DNA from: JBBROS01 sp965260995
Lineage (GTDB): Bacteria; Pseudomonadota; Alphaproteobacteria; Acetobacterales; Acetobacteraceae
DNA length: 64,000 nt
Assembly (NCBI GenBank): GCA_965260995.1
Contig: CBDHCD010000003.1
Location: 372,001 to 436,000, forward strand
Direction of reading: 5' to 3'
Below the pieces are notes generated by a model. It worked only from the letters and a program-made list of their open reading frames with translations. It was not told the DNA's origin and made no database searches. Within the stretch, counting starts at the first letter, position 1. Every line of letters begins with the position of its first letter. A program made the translations under genes and the position numbers. Shown here one piece after another: positions 1 through 8,742 of this stretch.

Positions 1-619
1 AGAACACGGCGACGATCCGTCCGCCTTCCGCCAACGGCGTCTGCAACGGGATGACGGTGGCGGACACCTCGCGCGATACCGGCACCGGCAATGCAAGGTC
101 GGCCATGTGCTCCTGCCCATCGGCCTGGGCGCGGTCAATGGCAGAGCGAAGCCCGGGATGGCGCAGCACCGCATTCATCGCCGGTCCGAAAATCGTCTCG
201 GCCGAAGCGTTGGCGCGTTGCACCGCTCGATTGGCGCCGACGACGATCAGCGGATCAGGCAACCGTCGCACCAGGGCTTGCTCGGCGCGCAACATCGCCT
301 CCAGCGCCGCTTCCCGGGCTGCGAGCGCATGTGCGAGTCGCTCGGCCTCGCGCGTGATTGCCAGGCTCGTTCGTAGACAAGGTGGCTTTGGCGGCAGCGA
401 AGACCTGTCTCTGGGCATCTCATGCCGCAAGCCGGCAATGATGCGGCCGACGTCGCGTGCCCAGAGATGCGCTATACCGGCGGCACCGATCAGGATCACG
501 CCAAGGCCGGCCAGCGCCGGGCCACGGGACAGCGCGCCGCTCCAGAAAAACGCCGCCATCACGGCGACCGGAACCGCCGCTAGCGCGCAAGACATCCGGA
601 CCGGCAACAATGGATGCAC
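1..619 (-). CDS. phoR: PhoR-like phosphate-regulon sensor histidine kinase (N-terminal part, cut by window edge)
   Basis: I translated this from the minus strand; the reading frame runs off the left edge. An in-frame TAG lies at 634-632, so the start is GTG 619 or ATG 595. The visible part has a hydrophobic N-terminus with two membrane passes separated by an Arg/Gly turn (about residues 9-48). A helical linker rich in Ala, Glu and Arg follows, then a PAS-like domain beginning LPDPLIVVGANRAVQRANAS and continuing to the edge. This layout matches PhoR, which autophosphorylates and signals to PhoB under phosphate limitation. The catalytic HisKA/HATPase domains lie outside the window, so PhoR rather than another PAS kinase is an inference from the PAS sequence. 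It is relevant to the PHO-box-like site upstream of the phn genes at 33 kb. Confidence 0.7.
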   Translation of the reverse strand, partial: MHPLLPVRMSCALAAVPVAVMAAFFWSGALSRGPALAGLGVILIGAAGIAHLWARDVGRIIAGLRHEMPRDRSSLPPKPPCLRTSLAITREAERLAHALAAREAALEAMLRAEQALVRRLPDPLIVVGANRAVQRANASAETIFGPAMNAVLRHPGLRSAIDRAQADGQEHMADLALPVPVSREVSATVIPLQTPLAEGGRIVAVF

Positions 620-731
620 GTGCGGGCCGGTCTAGCGTCTCGGTGCCGAGCCGATGGTGGGCTGGTCGTTCAAAGCCGGCGTTTCGATCACCTGAACGAC
701 GCCCTTCGCGTGTCAAGCATCAGTCGAGCCA

Positions 732-2033
732 TCAGATCCCGGGTGCCCCTAGACTTTGCGGCGGAGGCTCGATGATGTGTGCACCGCCGCGGTCAATCTC
801 GAACAGTGCCAGACCTCGCCGCACGACGCCGTCTGGCTGCAGCGCCAGGAAGCCATCGGCGCCAGCAAATCCTTCCGGGCGGGTCAGCGCACCATACGAG
901 AAGCCGTTCGGCGTGCTGACGGCGCGGGCGATGCCGGCGGCGTCGTAAGCCAGGCTGCTGAGATCTCGCGCCGGGGTGTTGTAGGCGGCAACGTACTGCT
1001 GCTCGAACCCGGTCCGCGCCAGCCGATCGGGGGCGGCGAACCACGCCCCGGCCAAATCAGGCTGCCGGGCCGCATCCCGCGCCCACGTGGCCGGACCTAG
1101 GATGCGAACTTGCTTGGGACCAATATCATAGAAGACGAGGATCGGCACCGCCTGGCTGAGCAGATCGCCGCCGATGCCCAGGAGCAACGCGTCCATCGGC
1201 GGCGGCGGCGGCGCTTGTTGGCCGATCTCGGCCGCCCGGCGGCGCCCCTCGGCGTCCCGGCTCGCCCGCGCCGCTCGCTGCTCCGCCTCGATCGCGCCGC
1301 GGCGGCTGTTGTAGCCGGACACGTCCTTGAGCGCTTGGTTGATGCCCGCGAAGGTGGGCGAGGCGCGGATGACGCGAGGCTCCGGCATCCCTGCGGCGGC
1401 AGTCGCGGTCCCTAAGCCGGCAGCAAGGGCGTCTCCGAACGAATTCGTTGGCAGCACCGCCGCGATGCGGGACTTGTTTTCCGCCTGCACCGCCAGCACC
1501 AGGCGGCGCACTTGTTGCGCGGGCGTCAGCCCCATCGCCCACACGCCCGGTTGGCTGAGCGAGGAGTCGGAGGTGAATGCCAGCACAGGCACGCCGGCGG
1601 CGCGCGTCACCCCTGAGACGGCCGATGTTTCCGGCCCGGTCAACGGCCCGAGAATGAGACCCGCTCCCTCCGCGATGGCGGCGCGGGCCGCGTCGGCCGC
1701 GCCTTCCGGCGTGCCGCCGGTGTCGTGCTGATCAAGTTCGCCATTTCCCGGCTGGCCGAACGAAGCCGGATTGAACGCGAGCTGGGCCGCCTTGAGCATC
1801 GCTTGCCCGATCTCGGCATTAGGGCCGGACAGCGGCAGCAGGATCGAGACCCGGCGGCCCGTGCTGGTCGCGAACGGGACGGGCTGGGACGGCGCAGGCC
1901 CGACGGCGGGCGGACCACCATAGCGCGCCGACCCGGGCTGGTTTACGCACGCGGTCAGGGCGACCGCCGCGAACAGGCCGGCCGCGCGGAGGAGGGTGGA
2001 TGCCCGAAACACTCGAGCCAGCAGATGCGTCAT
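732..2033 (-). CDS. LppC/LpoA-family lipoprotein (penicillin-binding-protein activator, periplasmic-binding-protein fold)
   Basis: The product is 433 residues from ATG 2033. It starts with a lipoprotein signal: a basic/hydrophobic stretch and lipobox LTAC with Cys29 as the likely lipidated residue. A Pro-rich linker follows, then a type-I periplasmic-binding-protein-like domain (ISILLPLSGP-type start, here VSILLPLSGPNAEIGQAM, and a second lobe around ILGPATWARD). Family members (PF04348) stimulate PBP1A peptidoglycan synthesis at the outer membrane in enterobacteria. In alphaproteobacteria the function is less certain. An upstream in-frame start at 2087 exists but would precede the signal peptide by 18 non-hydrophobic residues, so the later ATG is preferred. 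The 5' end overlaps the divergent rsmI gene by about 34 bp. Confidence 0.8.
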   Translation of the reverse strand: MTHLLARVFRASTLLRAAGLFAAVALTACVNQPGSARYGGPPAVGPAPSQPVPFATSTGRRVSILLPLSGPNAEIGQAMLKAAQLAFNPASFGQPGNGELDQHDTGGTPEGAADAARAAIAEGAGLILGPLTGPETSAVSGVTRAAGVPVLAFTSDSSLSQPGVWAMGLTPAQQVRRLVLAVQAENKSRIAAVLPTNSFGDALAAGLGTATAAAGMPEPRVIRASPTFAGINQALKDVSGYNSRRGAIEAEQRAARASRDAEGRRRAAEIGQQAPPPPPMDALLLGIGGDLLSQAVPILVFYDIGPKQVRILGPATWARDAARQPDLAGAWFAAPDRLARTGFEQQYVAAYNTPARDLSSLAYDAAGIARAVSTPNGFSYGALTRPEGFAGADGFLALQPDGVVRRGLALFEIDRGGAHIIEPPPQSLGAPGI

Positions 2034-2935
2034 CGAAACATGCTCCAGAAGCGAGGCCGGACGACCGCCACACCGGGAGTATACCATCCCGCCTCACGCT
2101 CGTGGCCACCCCGATCGGCAACCTCGGCGACATCGGCGCCCGGGCGCTCGAAGCGTTGCGCTCGGCCGACTTGGTGTTATGCGAGGATACCCGCACCACG
2201 GCGCGCCTGCTGCAGGCCTACGGCATCGACGCCCGCACCGAAGCCTTGCACGATCACAACGAGGGCGCCCGCACACCCGCTTTGCTGCGGCGCCTGCGAC
2301 ATGGCGCCGCCATGGTGCTGGTCTCGGACGCGGGCACGCCCCTGATGTCCGACCCGGGTTATCGCCTGATGCGGGCGGCGATCGACGCCGGCATCGAGGT
2401 CTCCGCCGTTCCGGGGCCGAACGCGGCGGTGATGGCGCTCGTGCTGTCGGGGCTGCCGCCACAACCGTTCCTGTTCTTAGGTTTCCCGCCGCCGCGGGCC
2501 GCGGCGCGCCAGGCAGCATTTGGCCGGCTTCGGGCGGCGGAGCTGGCCGGGCTGTCGGCGACGATGGTGTGGCACGAGGCGCCACACCGGCTGGCCGAGA
2601 TGCTGGTGGACTTGGCAGCAGCATTCGGCGACCGGCCGGCGGCGGTGGCGCGCGAGTTGACCAAACGCTTCGAGGAAGTGCGGCGAGCCGCAGTCAATGA
2701 ATTGGCCCGGCACTACGCCGCGCATGACCCGCGTGGAGAAATCACCGTCGTCCTCGGGCCCGCACAAGACGAGCAAATGGACCGGGAGGACCTTGATGGG
2801 CAGCTGCGGCGAGCCCTGGCCGGTGCCAGCGTCCGGGACGCGGCCGCCACCGTCGCTGCCGCGACTGGGCTGCCGCGGAGAATGGTGTACGGACGGGCGT
2901 TGGCCCTCTCCGCGCACAATGGCGAGACTAGCTGA
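2000..2935 (+). CDS. rsmI: 16S rRNA (cytidine1402-2'-O)-methyltransferase RsmI
   Basis: The product is 311 residues. It has the tetrapyrrole-methylase fold: ATPIGNLGD near residues 36-44, EDTRTTARLL for substrate, the VSDAGTPLMSDPG motif and a central VPGPNAAVMAL loop that binds SAM. RsmI 2'-O-methylates C1402 in the ribosomal P site together with RsmH. The N-terminus is about 30 residues longer than typical RsmI and reads as low-complexity, so the true start may lie downstream, although no later ATG precedes the conserved motif. The gene is divergent from the LppC lipoprotein with overlapping 5' ends. That pair is conserved in many alphaproteobacteria, usually followed by yraN, which is absent here. 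Confidence 0.93.
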   Translation: MPETLEPADASSKHAPEARPDDRHTGSIPSRLTLVATPIGNLGDIGARALEALRSADLVLCEDTRTTARLLQAYGIDARTEALHDHNEGARTPALLRRLRHGAAMVLVSDAGTPLMSDPGYRLMRAAIDAGIEVSAVPGPNAAVMALVLSGLPPQPFLFLGFPPPRAAARQAAFGRLRAAELAGLSATMVWHEAPHRLAEMLVDLAAAFGDRPAAVARELTKRFEEVRRAAVNELARHYAAHDPRGEITVVLGPAQDEQMDREDLDGQLRRALAGASVRDAAATVAAATGLPRRMVYGRALALSAHNGETS

Positions 2936-3013
2936 TGCCGACCGTGCCTAGGGGATCACGTATGTTGCGCCAAGTTAAAGAACTAAACGTTTTGTCCTCT
3001 ACCGGAGAAGCCG

Positions 3014-4453
3014 CTACCGTCCGGAGACAATCCGGTCCACCAACTGCTTCACAGTCGGCACGAAACCGTTGGAATAGAACGGGTCCGACTTGAACCGAAA
3101 AGCATTGTGGCCACTGAACATCAACTGATGCTCGATGGCTTCCGGCGTCTGGTCCTCGCGACGAACCTGTTGCAGCGTCTTCTGAATGCAAAAACTACGT
3201 GGATCGGCTTTCTTGCCATTCGAGTAGTCTGGTCCGTGCTGGCTCCAGTTGCTGAACCGGCACTGGCTGAGGCAGCCCATGCAGGCCACCTGGTCTTCCG
3301 TGATCTGCCCGGCCCGCTCCGGCGTCACGAAGATCAACGTGTTGTCAGGAGTCCGCAACGCTTCCGTAAATCCGGCCGCGATCCATCCCTCGGCGTTGAA
3401 CAGGTCGTGCGGGGTCAAATAAACAGGTCGTTTGCGCGGCCCGATGCCCAGCATGGCAACGTGCTCGCCTACCGGCTCCGTGGTGTAAGCCACTTGGTGC
3501 TCGCCACGTTCACGCAACTCGCTGATGAAGCCGTTGTTGACAGCGCTGCTGTAGAACCCTGTCGGACTGAACTTGTTCAGGAACACATCGCCTTCCGACA
3601 AGGTCATCAACCGCTGCTTCCAGGCGTCGCTGATCGGGCTTTCTTGCGTCAGCAACGGCCGCGTGCCGAACTGGAATGCGATCGGGCCGAGATCGGGGTT
3701 GTCAATCCAATCCTCCCATTCCTCCAGCCACCATACGCCGCCGGCCATGATGATCGGCACTTGGTCGAGCCCGAACGTTTGCATCAGCTTGCGCAGTGCC
3801 AACACGCGTGGGAACGGGTCTTCTGGCTTGGCCGGGTCCTCGCCGTTGCTCAGCCCATTATGCCCGCCCGCCAGCCAAGGATCCTCATATACCACCCCGC
3901 CCAGCAAGGATGCCGCCTTGCTGTATGCCCGTTTCCACAGCGCGTTGAAGGCGCGCGACGACGAGACGATCGGGTAGTAATGCACCCCGAATTTCTGCGC
4001 GATGTCTGACAGTCGGTATGGCATCCCAGCGCCGCAGGTCAGCCCGTGAATCAGTCCCTTGGCCCCCTCCAGCACGCCGCTGATCACTCGCTCGGCACCG
4101 CCCATTTCCCATAAAAGGTTGGCGTGGATGCGGCCCAGGCCGCCTGAGATCTCGTGTGCCCGCCGGGCTTGGGCGATGCCACCCTCGATGCCGAACTGAA
4201 TCAGCTCCTCGTGCCGCTCCCGCCGGGTGCGTCCTTGATAGATTTGGTCGAGCGGGTTGCCGTCCTCATCGTAAAAGTCGGCGTTGACGGCGCTGAAGGT
4301 GCCCGCGCCGCCGGCCGCAGCCCAATGCCCGGTCGATACGCCTGTTGAGACACCGATGCCTTTCCCACCCTCGATCAGTGGCAAGACCTCGGTTCCACCC
4401 ATGCGGATCGCGTTGACTGCTTTCATCCCCGTCCGACCTTTTCCAAGCTGCAT
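3014..4453 (-). CDS. Nitronate monooxygenase / NAD(P)H-dependent flavin oxidoreductase-like protein with C-terminal Cys cluster
   Basis: The product is 479 residues, against about 310-380 for classic nitronate monooxygenases. A TIM-barrel flavoprotein core is visible: an FMN-phosphate-type loop at PIIMAGGVWWLEEW, the GLTCGAGMPYRL region and GHNGLSN. The C-terminal extension of roughly 100 residues carries C-x2-C-x3-C at residues 391/394/398 (CMGCLSQC) plus Cys422. This could bind a metal or Fe-S cluster, which is an inference. The likely start is either ATG 4453 or ATG 4426 (MKAVNAIRMGG), the latter preceded by a G-rich stretch. It is convergent with rsmI and lies 57 bp downstream of pnp on the same strand. 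The substrate is unknown. Confidence 0.75.
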   Translation of the reverse strand: MQLGKGRTGMKAVNAIRMGGTEVLPLIEGGKGIGVSTGVSTGHWAAAGGAGTFSAVNADFYDEDGNPLDQIYQGRTRRERHEELIQFGIEGGIAQARRAHEISGGLGRIHANLLWEMGGAERVISGVLEGAKGLIHGLTCGAGMPYRLSDIAQKFGVHYYPIVSSSRAFNALWKRAYSKAASLLGGVVYEDPWLAGGHNGLSNGEDPAKPEDPFPRVLALRKLMQTFGLDQVPIIMAGGVWWLEEWEDWIDNPDLGPIAFQFGTRPLLTQESPISDAWKQRLMTLSEGDVFLNKFSPTGFYSSAVNNGFISELRERGEHQVAYTTEPVGEHVAMLGIGPRKRPVYLTPHDLFNAEGWIAAGFTEALRTPDNTLIFVTPERAGQITEDQVACMGCLSQCRFSNWSQHGPDYSNGKKADPRSFCIQKTLQQVRREDQTPEAIEHQLMFSGHNAFRFKSDPFYSNGFVPTVKQLVDRIVSGR

Positions 4454-4510
4454 AGATTGTCCGCCAGACCCAGCTTTGCCAGGTCTGGCTACACAATTTA
4501 TTGCAGCTTG

Positions 4511-6697
4511 TTACTCAGCCGCGTCCTGCCGCTCGCGCCGGCCGCCTTCACGCCCGCCGTCGCGATCACCGCGGCCGGGCTTGGTGCCGACTTGCTCGGT
4601 GATATCCGCCCCAGTCGCCTGATCGACCACCCGCATGCTCAGCTTGACCTTGCCGCGATCATCGAAGCCGATCACCTTAACCTTCACCTGGTCGCCGTCC
4701 TTAACCACGTCGGTCGTCTTAGCCACCCGGGTTTGCGCCAGTTCGCTGATGTGAACCAACCCATCTTTCGCGCCGAGGAAATTGACGAATGCGCCGAACT
4801 CCGCCGTCTTGACCACCTTGCCGTTGTAGATCACGCCCACTTCCGGCTCGGCGACGATGCCGCGGATCATGTCAATCGCCTTCTGGCTTGCTGTCTCAGT
4901 GGTCGCGGCGATCTTGATGGTGCCGTCGTCCTCGATATCGACCTTGGCGCCCGACTGCTCCACGATGTCGCGGATCACCTTGCCGCCGGTGCCGATCACC
5001 TCGCGAATCTTCTCCTTCGGCACGTTGATCACGGTGATGCGCGGCGCGGTCGCCGCCACGTCGGAGCGCGCCCCGGTAATCGCCTTGGCCATCTCGCCTA
5101 GAATGTGCATCCGCCCATCACGCGCCTGCTCCAGCGCCGTTTTCATGATTTCGGCGGTGATGGAGGTGATCTTGATGTCCATCTGCAGGCTGGTCACGCC
5201 CTGCTCAGTGCCGGCCACCTTGAAATCCATGTCGCCGAGGTGGTCCTCGTCACCCAGGATGTCGGACAGCACGGCCACGCCGCGGTCCTCTTTGATCAGC
5301 CCCATCGCGATGCCGGCAACCGGGCGCTTCAACGTCACGCCCGCGTCCATTAAGGCAAGGCTGCTGCCGCAGACAGTGGCCATGCTGCTGCTGCCGTTGC
5401 TCTCGGTGATCTCGCTGACGATGCGCATCGTGTAGGGGAACTGGTCCTTGCCCGGCAGGACGGGCCGCATCGCGCGGTAGGCCAGCTTGCCGTGCCCGAT
5501 CTCGCGCCGACCCGGGGATCCCATTCGCCCGGCCTCGCCGACCGAGTAGGGCGGGAAATTATAATGCAGCATGAAATGCTCGCGGCGTTCGCCGTCCAGC
5601 GCGTCGATGATCTGCTCGTCCTGCCCGGTGCCCAGCGTGGCGACGCACAACGCCTGCGTTTCGCCGCGGGTAAACAGGGCGCTGCCGTGAGCGCGAGGCA
5701 GCACGCCGACCTCGGCCACGATCTGCCGCACCGTTTTGGTGTCGCGCCCATCGATCCGGGTGCCGGTGTCGAGAATGGTGCCGCGCACGACGTCGGCTTC
5801 AAGCTTCTTGAATAGCGGCTTGACCTTATCGGCGTCGATCCCTTCGGCCACCATGGCCTCCGTCGCGGCTTTCTTCGCCGCCGCCACCTTTTCCTGTCGA
5901 ACCTGCTTCTGCCGCTCGATATACGCCTCGGCCAATGGCCCGCGCGCCAGGGCGTCGACCCGGTCTTTCAACGTCGCCATCACCGGGTCCGCCTCGGCCA
6001 TCGGCCACGGCTCGCGGGCGGCATGCTCGGCCAGCTCGATGATCGCGTCGATCACCGGCTGCATCGCGTCGTGGCCGAAGGTGACGGCGCCCAGCATCAC
6101 ATCCTCACCCAGTTCCTGCGCCTCGGACTCCACCATCAGCACACCCTCGGCGGTGCCGGCCAGCACGAGGTCGAGCTGCGACGTGCGGACCTGATCGAGA
6201 GTCGGGTTGAGAATATACTCACCCCCGGCATAACCAACCCGCGCCGCAGCGACTGGCCCGAAGAACGGGATCCCCGACAGCGTCAGCGCCGCCGAGCAAC
6301 CGATCATCGCCACCACGTCCGGATCGTTCTCCATGTCGTGGCTCAGCACCGTGGCGACGACTTGCACCTCGTTGCGGAACCCCTCAGGGAACAGCGGGCG
6401 GATCGGCCGGTCGATTAGGCGGCTGGTCAGCACCTCCTTCTCGGACGGCCGGCCCTCGCGCTTGAAGAAGCCACCCGGGATGCGCCCAGCGGCGAATGCC
6501 TTCTCCTGGTAGTTGACCGTGAGCGGGAAGAAGTCCTGCCCCGGTTTGGCGCTGCGCACGCCGACCGCCGTGCACAACACGATGGTGTCGCCGTAACGCG
6601 CTATCACCGCGCCGTCAGCCTGGCGCGCGATCTTGCCGGTTTCGAGCACTAGCTTGCGCCCGCCCCAGTCAAGTTCCTTGCGGAAGTAGTTGAACAT
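4511..6697 (-). CDS. pnp: Polyribonucleotide nucleotidyltransferase (PNPase)
   Basis: The product is 728 residues, close to the usual length. The order is RNase PH domain 1, an all-alpha linker, RNase PH domain 2, a KH domain with an IGTGGKVIRDI loop and a C-terminal S1 domain (GAFVNFLGAKDGLVHISEL). A charged Gly/Arg-rich tail follows. PNPase degrades mRNA 3' to 5' using phosphate and is a degradosome component. The start ATG 6697 has a good Shine-Dalgarno (AAGGGAA) at the expected spacing. It is the last gene of the rimP-pnp cluster and is separated from rpsO by 292 bp of structured DNA, as in organisms where pnp is post-transcriptionally autoregulated. Confidence 0.98.
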   Translation of the reverse strand: MFNYFRKELDWGGRKLVLETGKIARQADGAVIARYGDTIVLCTAVGVRSAKPGQDFFPLTVNYQEKAFAAGRIPGGFFKREGRPSEKEVLTSRLIDRPIRPLFPEGFRNEVQVVATVLSHDMENDPDVVAMIGCSAALTLSGIPFFGPVAAARVGYAGGEYILNPTLDQVRTSQLDLVLAGTAEGVLMVESEAQELGEDVMLGAVTFGHDAMQPVIDAIIELAEHAAREPWPMAEADPVMATLKDRVDALARGPLAEAYIERQKQVRQEKVAAAKKAATEAMVAEGIDADKVKPLFKKLEADVVRGTILDTGTRIDGRDTKTVRQIVAEVGVLPRAHGSALFTRGETQALCVATLGTGQDEQIIDALDGERREHFMLHYNFPPYSVGEAGRMGSPGRREIGHGKLAYRAMRPVLPGKDQFPYTMRIVSEITESNGSSSMATVCGSSLALMDAGVTLKRPVAGIAMGLIKEDRGVAVLSDILGDEDHLGDMDFKVAGTEQGVTSLQMDIKITSITAEIMKTALEQARDGRMHILGEMAKAITGARSDVAATAPRITVINVPKEKIREVIGTGGKVIRDIVEQSGAKVDIEDDGTIKIAATTETASQKAIDMIRGIVAEPEVGVIYNGKVVKTAEFGAFVNFLGAKDGLVHISELAQTRVAKTTDVVKDGDQVKVKVIGFDDRGKVKLSMRVVDQATGADITEQVGTKPGRGDRDGGREGGRRERQDAAE

Positions 6698-6777
6698 GTC
6701 TTGGTTCCCTTCAACGCCGGGCAGGGCAGGGCGGGGAGCCAGGATCCGTGCGGGTGCGGCGTCTCGGACGACATGGG

Positions 6778-6806
6778 CGCGGCCGCACCTTTGGGATGCG
6801 GCCGCG
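6778..6806 (-). promoter_or_regulatory. Perfect 10-bp inverted repeat in the rpsO-pnp intergenic region
   Basis: CGCGGCCGCA and its exact complement flank a 9-nt loop. The hairpin lies about 80 nt upstream of the pnp start on the transcribed strand. No T-tract follows it, so an RNase-processing or stability hairpin fits better than an intrinsic terminator. In E. coli an RNase III-cleaved stem-loop at the same location mediates PNPase autoregulation. Equivalence here is inferred from position only. Confidence 0.5.
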
Positions 6807-6910
6807 AAACCAGGTGGCCTGAGGCGCCGTCGCGTGGAAGGAGCCTGGTCTAACCTGCTTGCAGCCCTGCCAGGTCGCGGCAGAGCGGGACGAACTGGCC
6901 CCGCTGGTGT

Positions 6911-6932
6911 CCGGCGCCCCTATTGACGCCGG
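6911..6932 (-). terminator. Hairpin downstream of rpsO
   Basis: CCGGCG and CGCCGG arms enclose a 10-nt loop, 58 nt after the rpsO stop on the minus strand. A second, longer-range pair (GGTGTCC with GGACACC, about 6906-6912 and 6958-6964) could extend it. There is no U-run, so it would be at best a partial or Rho-assisted terminator between rpsO and pnp. Confidence 0.35.
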
Positions 6933-6989
6933 ATGACTCGCGCTCTGATGCCACTCATGGACACCGTGACACGATGGCAGAGGCGACCG

Positions 6990-7259
6990 TCAGCGGCGCA
7001 GGCCGAGGCGGCTGATCAGCGCCTGATAACGAGTATGGTCCTTCTTGCCCAGATAATCGAGCAAGCGGCGGCGGCGGCCAACCAGCATAAGCAAGCCGCG
7101 GCGGCTGTGGAAATCCTTGGCGTGGGTTTTAAGATGCTCGGTCAGGTTGCTGATCCGCTCCGATAGGATCGCGACCTGCACCTCGGGACTGCCCGTGTCG
7201 GCCTCACCCTGAGCATACTCGGAAACCAGCGTCGTGCGACGCTCCGCGGTAATCGACAT
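6990..7259 (-). CDS. rpsO: 30S ribosomal protein S15
   Basis: The product is 89 residues, the standard bacterial length. It contains the conserved GSPEVQVA and RRGLLMLVGRRRRLLDYL segments that contact 16S rRNA helices 20 and 22. The ATG at 7259 has a CGGAG Shine-Dalgarno. The gene follows truB by 22 bp, the canonical position in the operon. Confidence 0.98.
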   Translation of the reverse strand: MSITAERRTTLVSEYAQGEADTGSPEVQVAILSERISNLTEHLKTHAKDFHSRRGLLMLVGRRRRLLDYLGKKDHTRYQALISRLGLRR

Positions 7260-7281
7260 CGGATTGCTCCGTTACGTGAGG

Positions 7282-8202
7282 TTACAGAAGGCGCTCGGGC
7301 TTCAGCCAGCCGTCTTGCAGACGGCACAACCCGATGACACGAGACCCGGCCATCACACGGGCCAGCCCACCGTCAGGGTTAGCCGTCTCTGGAATACGGC
7401 CCATCAGGTCGACCAAGTTAATTGCCTGGCCTTGTGACAAGCCGAAAACCTCCACCTGGGTCAAGGCCAGCGCCGGGATGTCGGCCAGCGCGGTCGCGAC
7501 CGGAAGCAGGAGGTCCGGGGATGGCAGCGGCCTATCGGCTGATTCCACGCATTTGTCAAGCGGAACAGCCTGCGCTTCCGTGAATGGCCCGACTCGCAGC
7601 CGCCGCAGCGCCGCAACGTGCCCCAGCGTCCCCGCCGCCCGCGCCACGTCGCGCGCCAGGCTTCGCATGTAGACGCCCTTGCCGGATTGCACCTCGAACA
7701 CCGCCGTATTCGCATCCGGCCGCCCGATCAGCTCGAAGCGATCCACGCGCGCTGGGCGCGGCGGCAGGTCGGGCGCTCGGCCATCGCGCGCCATGTCGTA
7801 AGCTCGCTCACCCGCGATCTTGAGCGCCGAGAACACAGGCGGCACCTGCATGATGTCGCCCGTCAACGCAGGCAACGCGGCGCGAAGCTGCTCGTCGCTC
7901 GGCCGCGCCTCCGCCGTTTGTGTCACCTGGCCGTCCGCATCGTCCGTATCGCGCGCCTCGCCCATCCGCAACGTGAAACGATACAGCTTCGTGCCGTCCA
8001 TGATGTAAGGAACTGTCTTGGTCGCATGCCCGAACGCGATCGGCAGCACCCCCGTCGCCAGTGGATCGAGCGTGCCGCCGTGACCAGCCTTCTGCGCGTC
8101 GAACCCGCGCCGCACCTTGTTGACGACGTCGGTGCTGGTCAGGCCGGGCGGCTTGTCGATGATCAGCCAGCCGTTGAGAGGGCGACCACGCTTCTTACGC
8201 AT
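7282..8202 (-). CDS. truB: tRNA pseudouridine(55) synthase TruB
   Basis: The product is 306 residues. It contains the catalytic motif GGTLDPLATGVL with Asp46 as the nucleophile, plus the conserved GWLIIDKPPGLTS N-terminus and a C-terminal PUA-like region. It isomerises U55 in the T-loop of tRNAs. It lies between rbfA (123 bp upstream) and rpsO (22 bp downstream) on the minus strand. Confidence 0.97.
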   Translation of the reverse strand: MRKKRGRPLNGWLIIDKPPGLTSTDVVNKVRRGFDAQKAGHGGTLDPLATGVLPIAFGHATKTVPYIMDGTKLYRFTLRMGEARDTDDADGQVTQTAEARPSDEQLRAALPALTGDIMQVPPVFSALKIAGERAYDMARDGRAPDLPPRPARVDRFELIGRPDANTAVFEVQSGKGVYMRSLARDVARAAGTLGHVAALRRLRVGPFTEAQAVPLDKCVESADRPLPSPDLLLPVATALADIPALALTQVEVFGLSQGQAINLVDLMGRIPETANPDGGLARVMAGSRVIGLCRLQDGWLKPERLL

Positions 8203-8325
8203 TGGAGAAAATCCGGTGCCACGAAGCCCGCGGATGTAGGCCCAAGCGACGCGTAGGTCCAGCGGGGCAGGGCGGCCGTGTCGATCTAGGGCTCGTGAGC
8301 CAAGGCCTTGACGGTTGGAAATGCC

Positions 8326-8742
8326 CTAGCCTGAAGCTTCCAGATCACGCGCGACCTCAGGCCGCCGCATTAACGCGTCAATCTTCATCGCGTGCTCCAG
8401 CGTCGTGTCCGGCTGGAACGACAGTTGCGGCGCCACCCGAAGCCGCATCTCATGCGCCACTTGGCCGCGCAGGAACGCTGATGCGCGCTGCAACGCTGGC
8501 AGCAACGCCTCAATATCCGTCCGCCCCAGCCGAGCCACGAACGCCGTGGCATTGCGCAGATCCGGGCTGACCCGAACCTCGGTCACTGTGATGCGGGCGT
8601 CGGCCAACTCCGGGTCGCGGAACTCGGCGCGTAGGAAGACGCCGGAGAGGACGTGGCGGATTTCCTCCCCGACGCGTAACTGCCGCTGGCTCGGTGCCTT
8701 GGCGGTCGCATGCCCGGCCTTGTGACCATGAGCTTTCGTCAC
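8326..8742 (-). CDS. rbfA: Ribosome-binding factor A
   Basis: The product is 138 residues with a KH-like fold. Conserved segments include RVGEEIRHVLSGVF, ITVTEVRVSPDLRNATAFV and LRVAPQLSFQPDTTLEHA. It is a late 16S maturation factor bound near helix 1. The start is GTG 8742, which overlaps the infB stop by 4 bp (GTGA), so translation is probably coupled to infB. A basic His/Lys-rich N-terminal extension of about 18 residues precedes the domain. Confidence 0.95.
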   Translation of the reverse strand: MTKAHGHKAGHATAKAPSQRQLRVGEEIRHVLSGVFLRAEFRDPELADARITVTEVRVSPDLRNATAFVARLGRTDIEALLPALQRASAFLRGQVAHEMRLRVAPQLSFQPDTTLEHAMKIDALMRRPEVARDLEASG

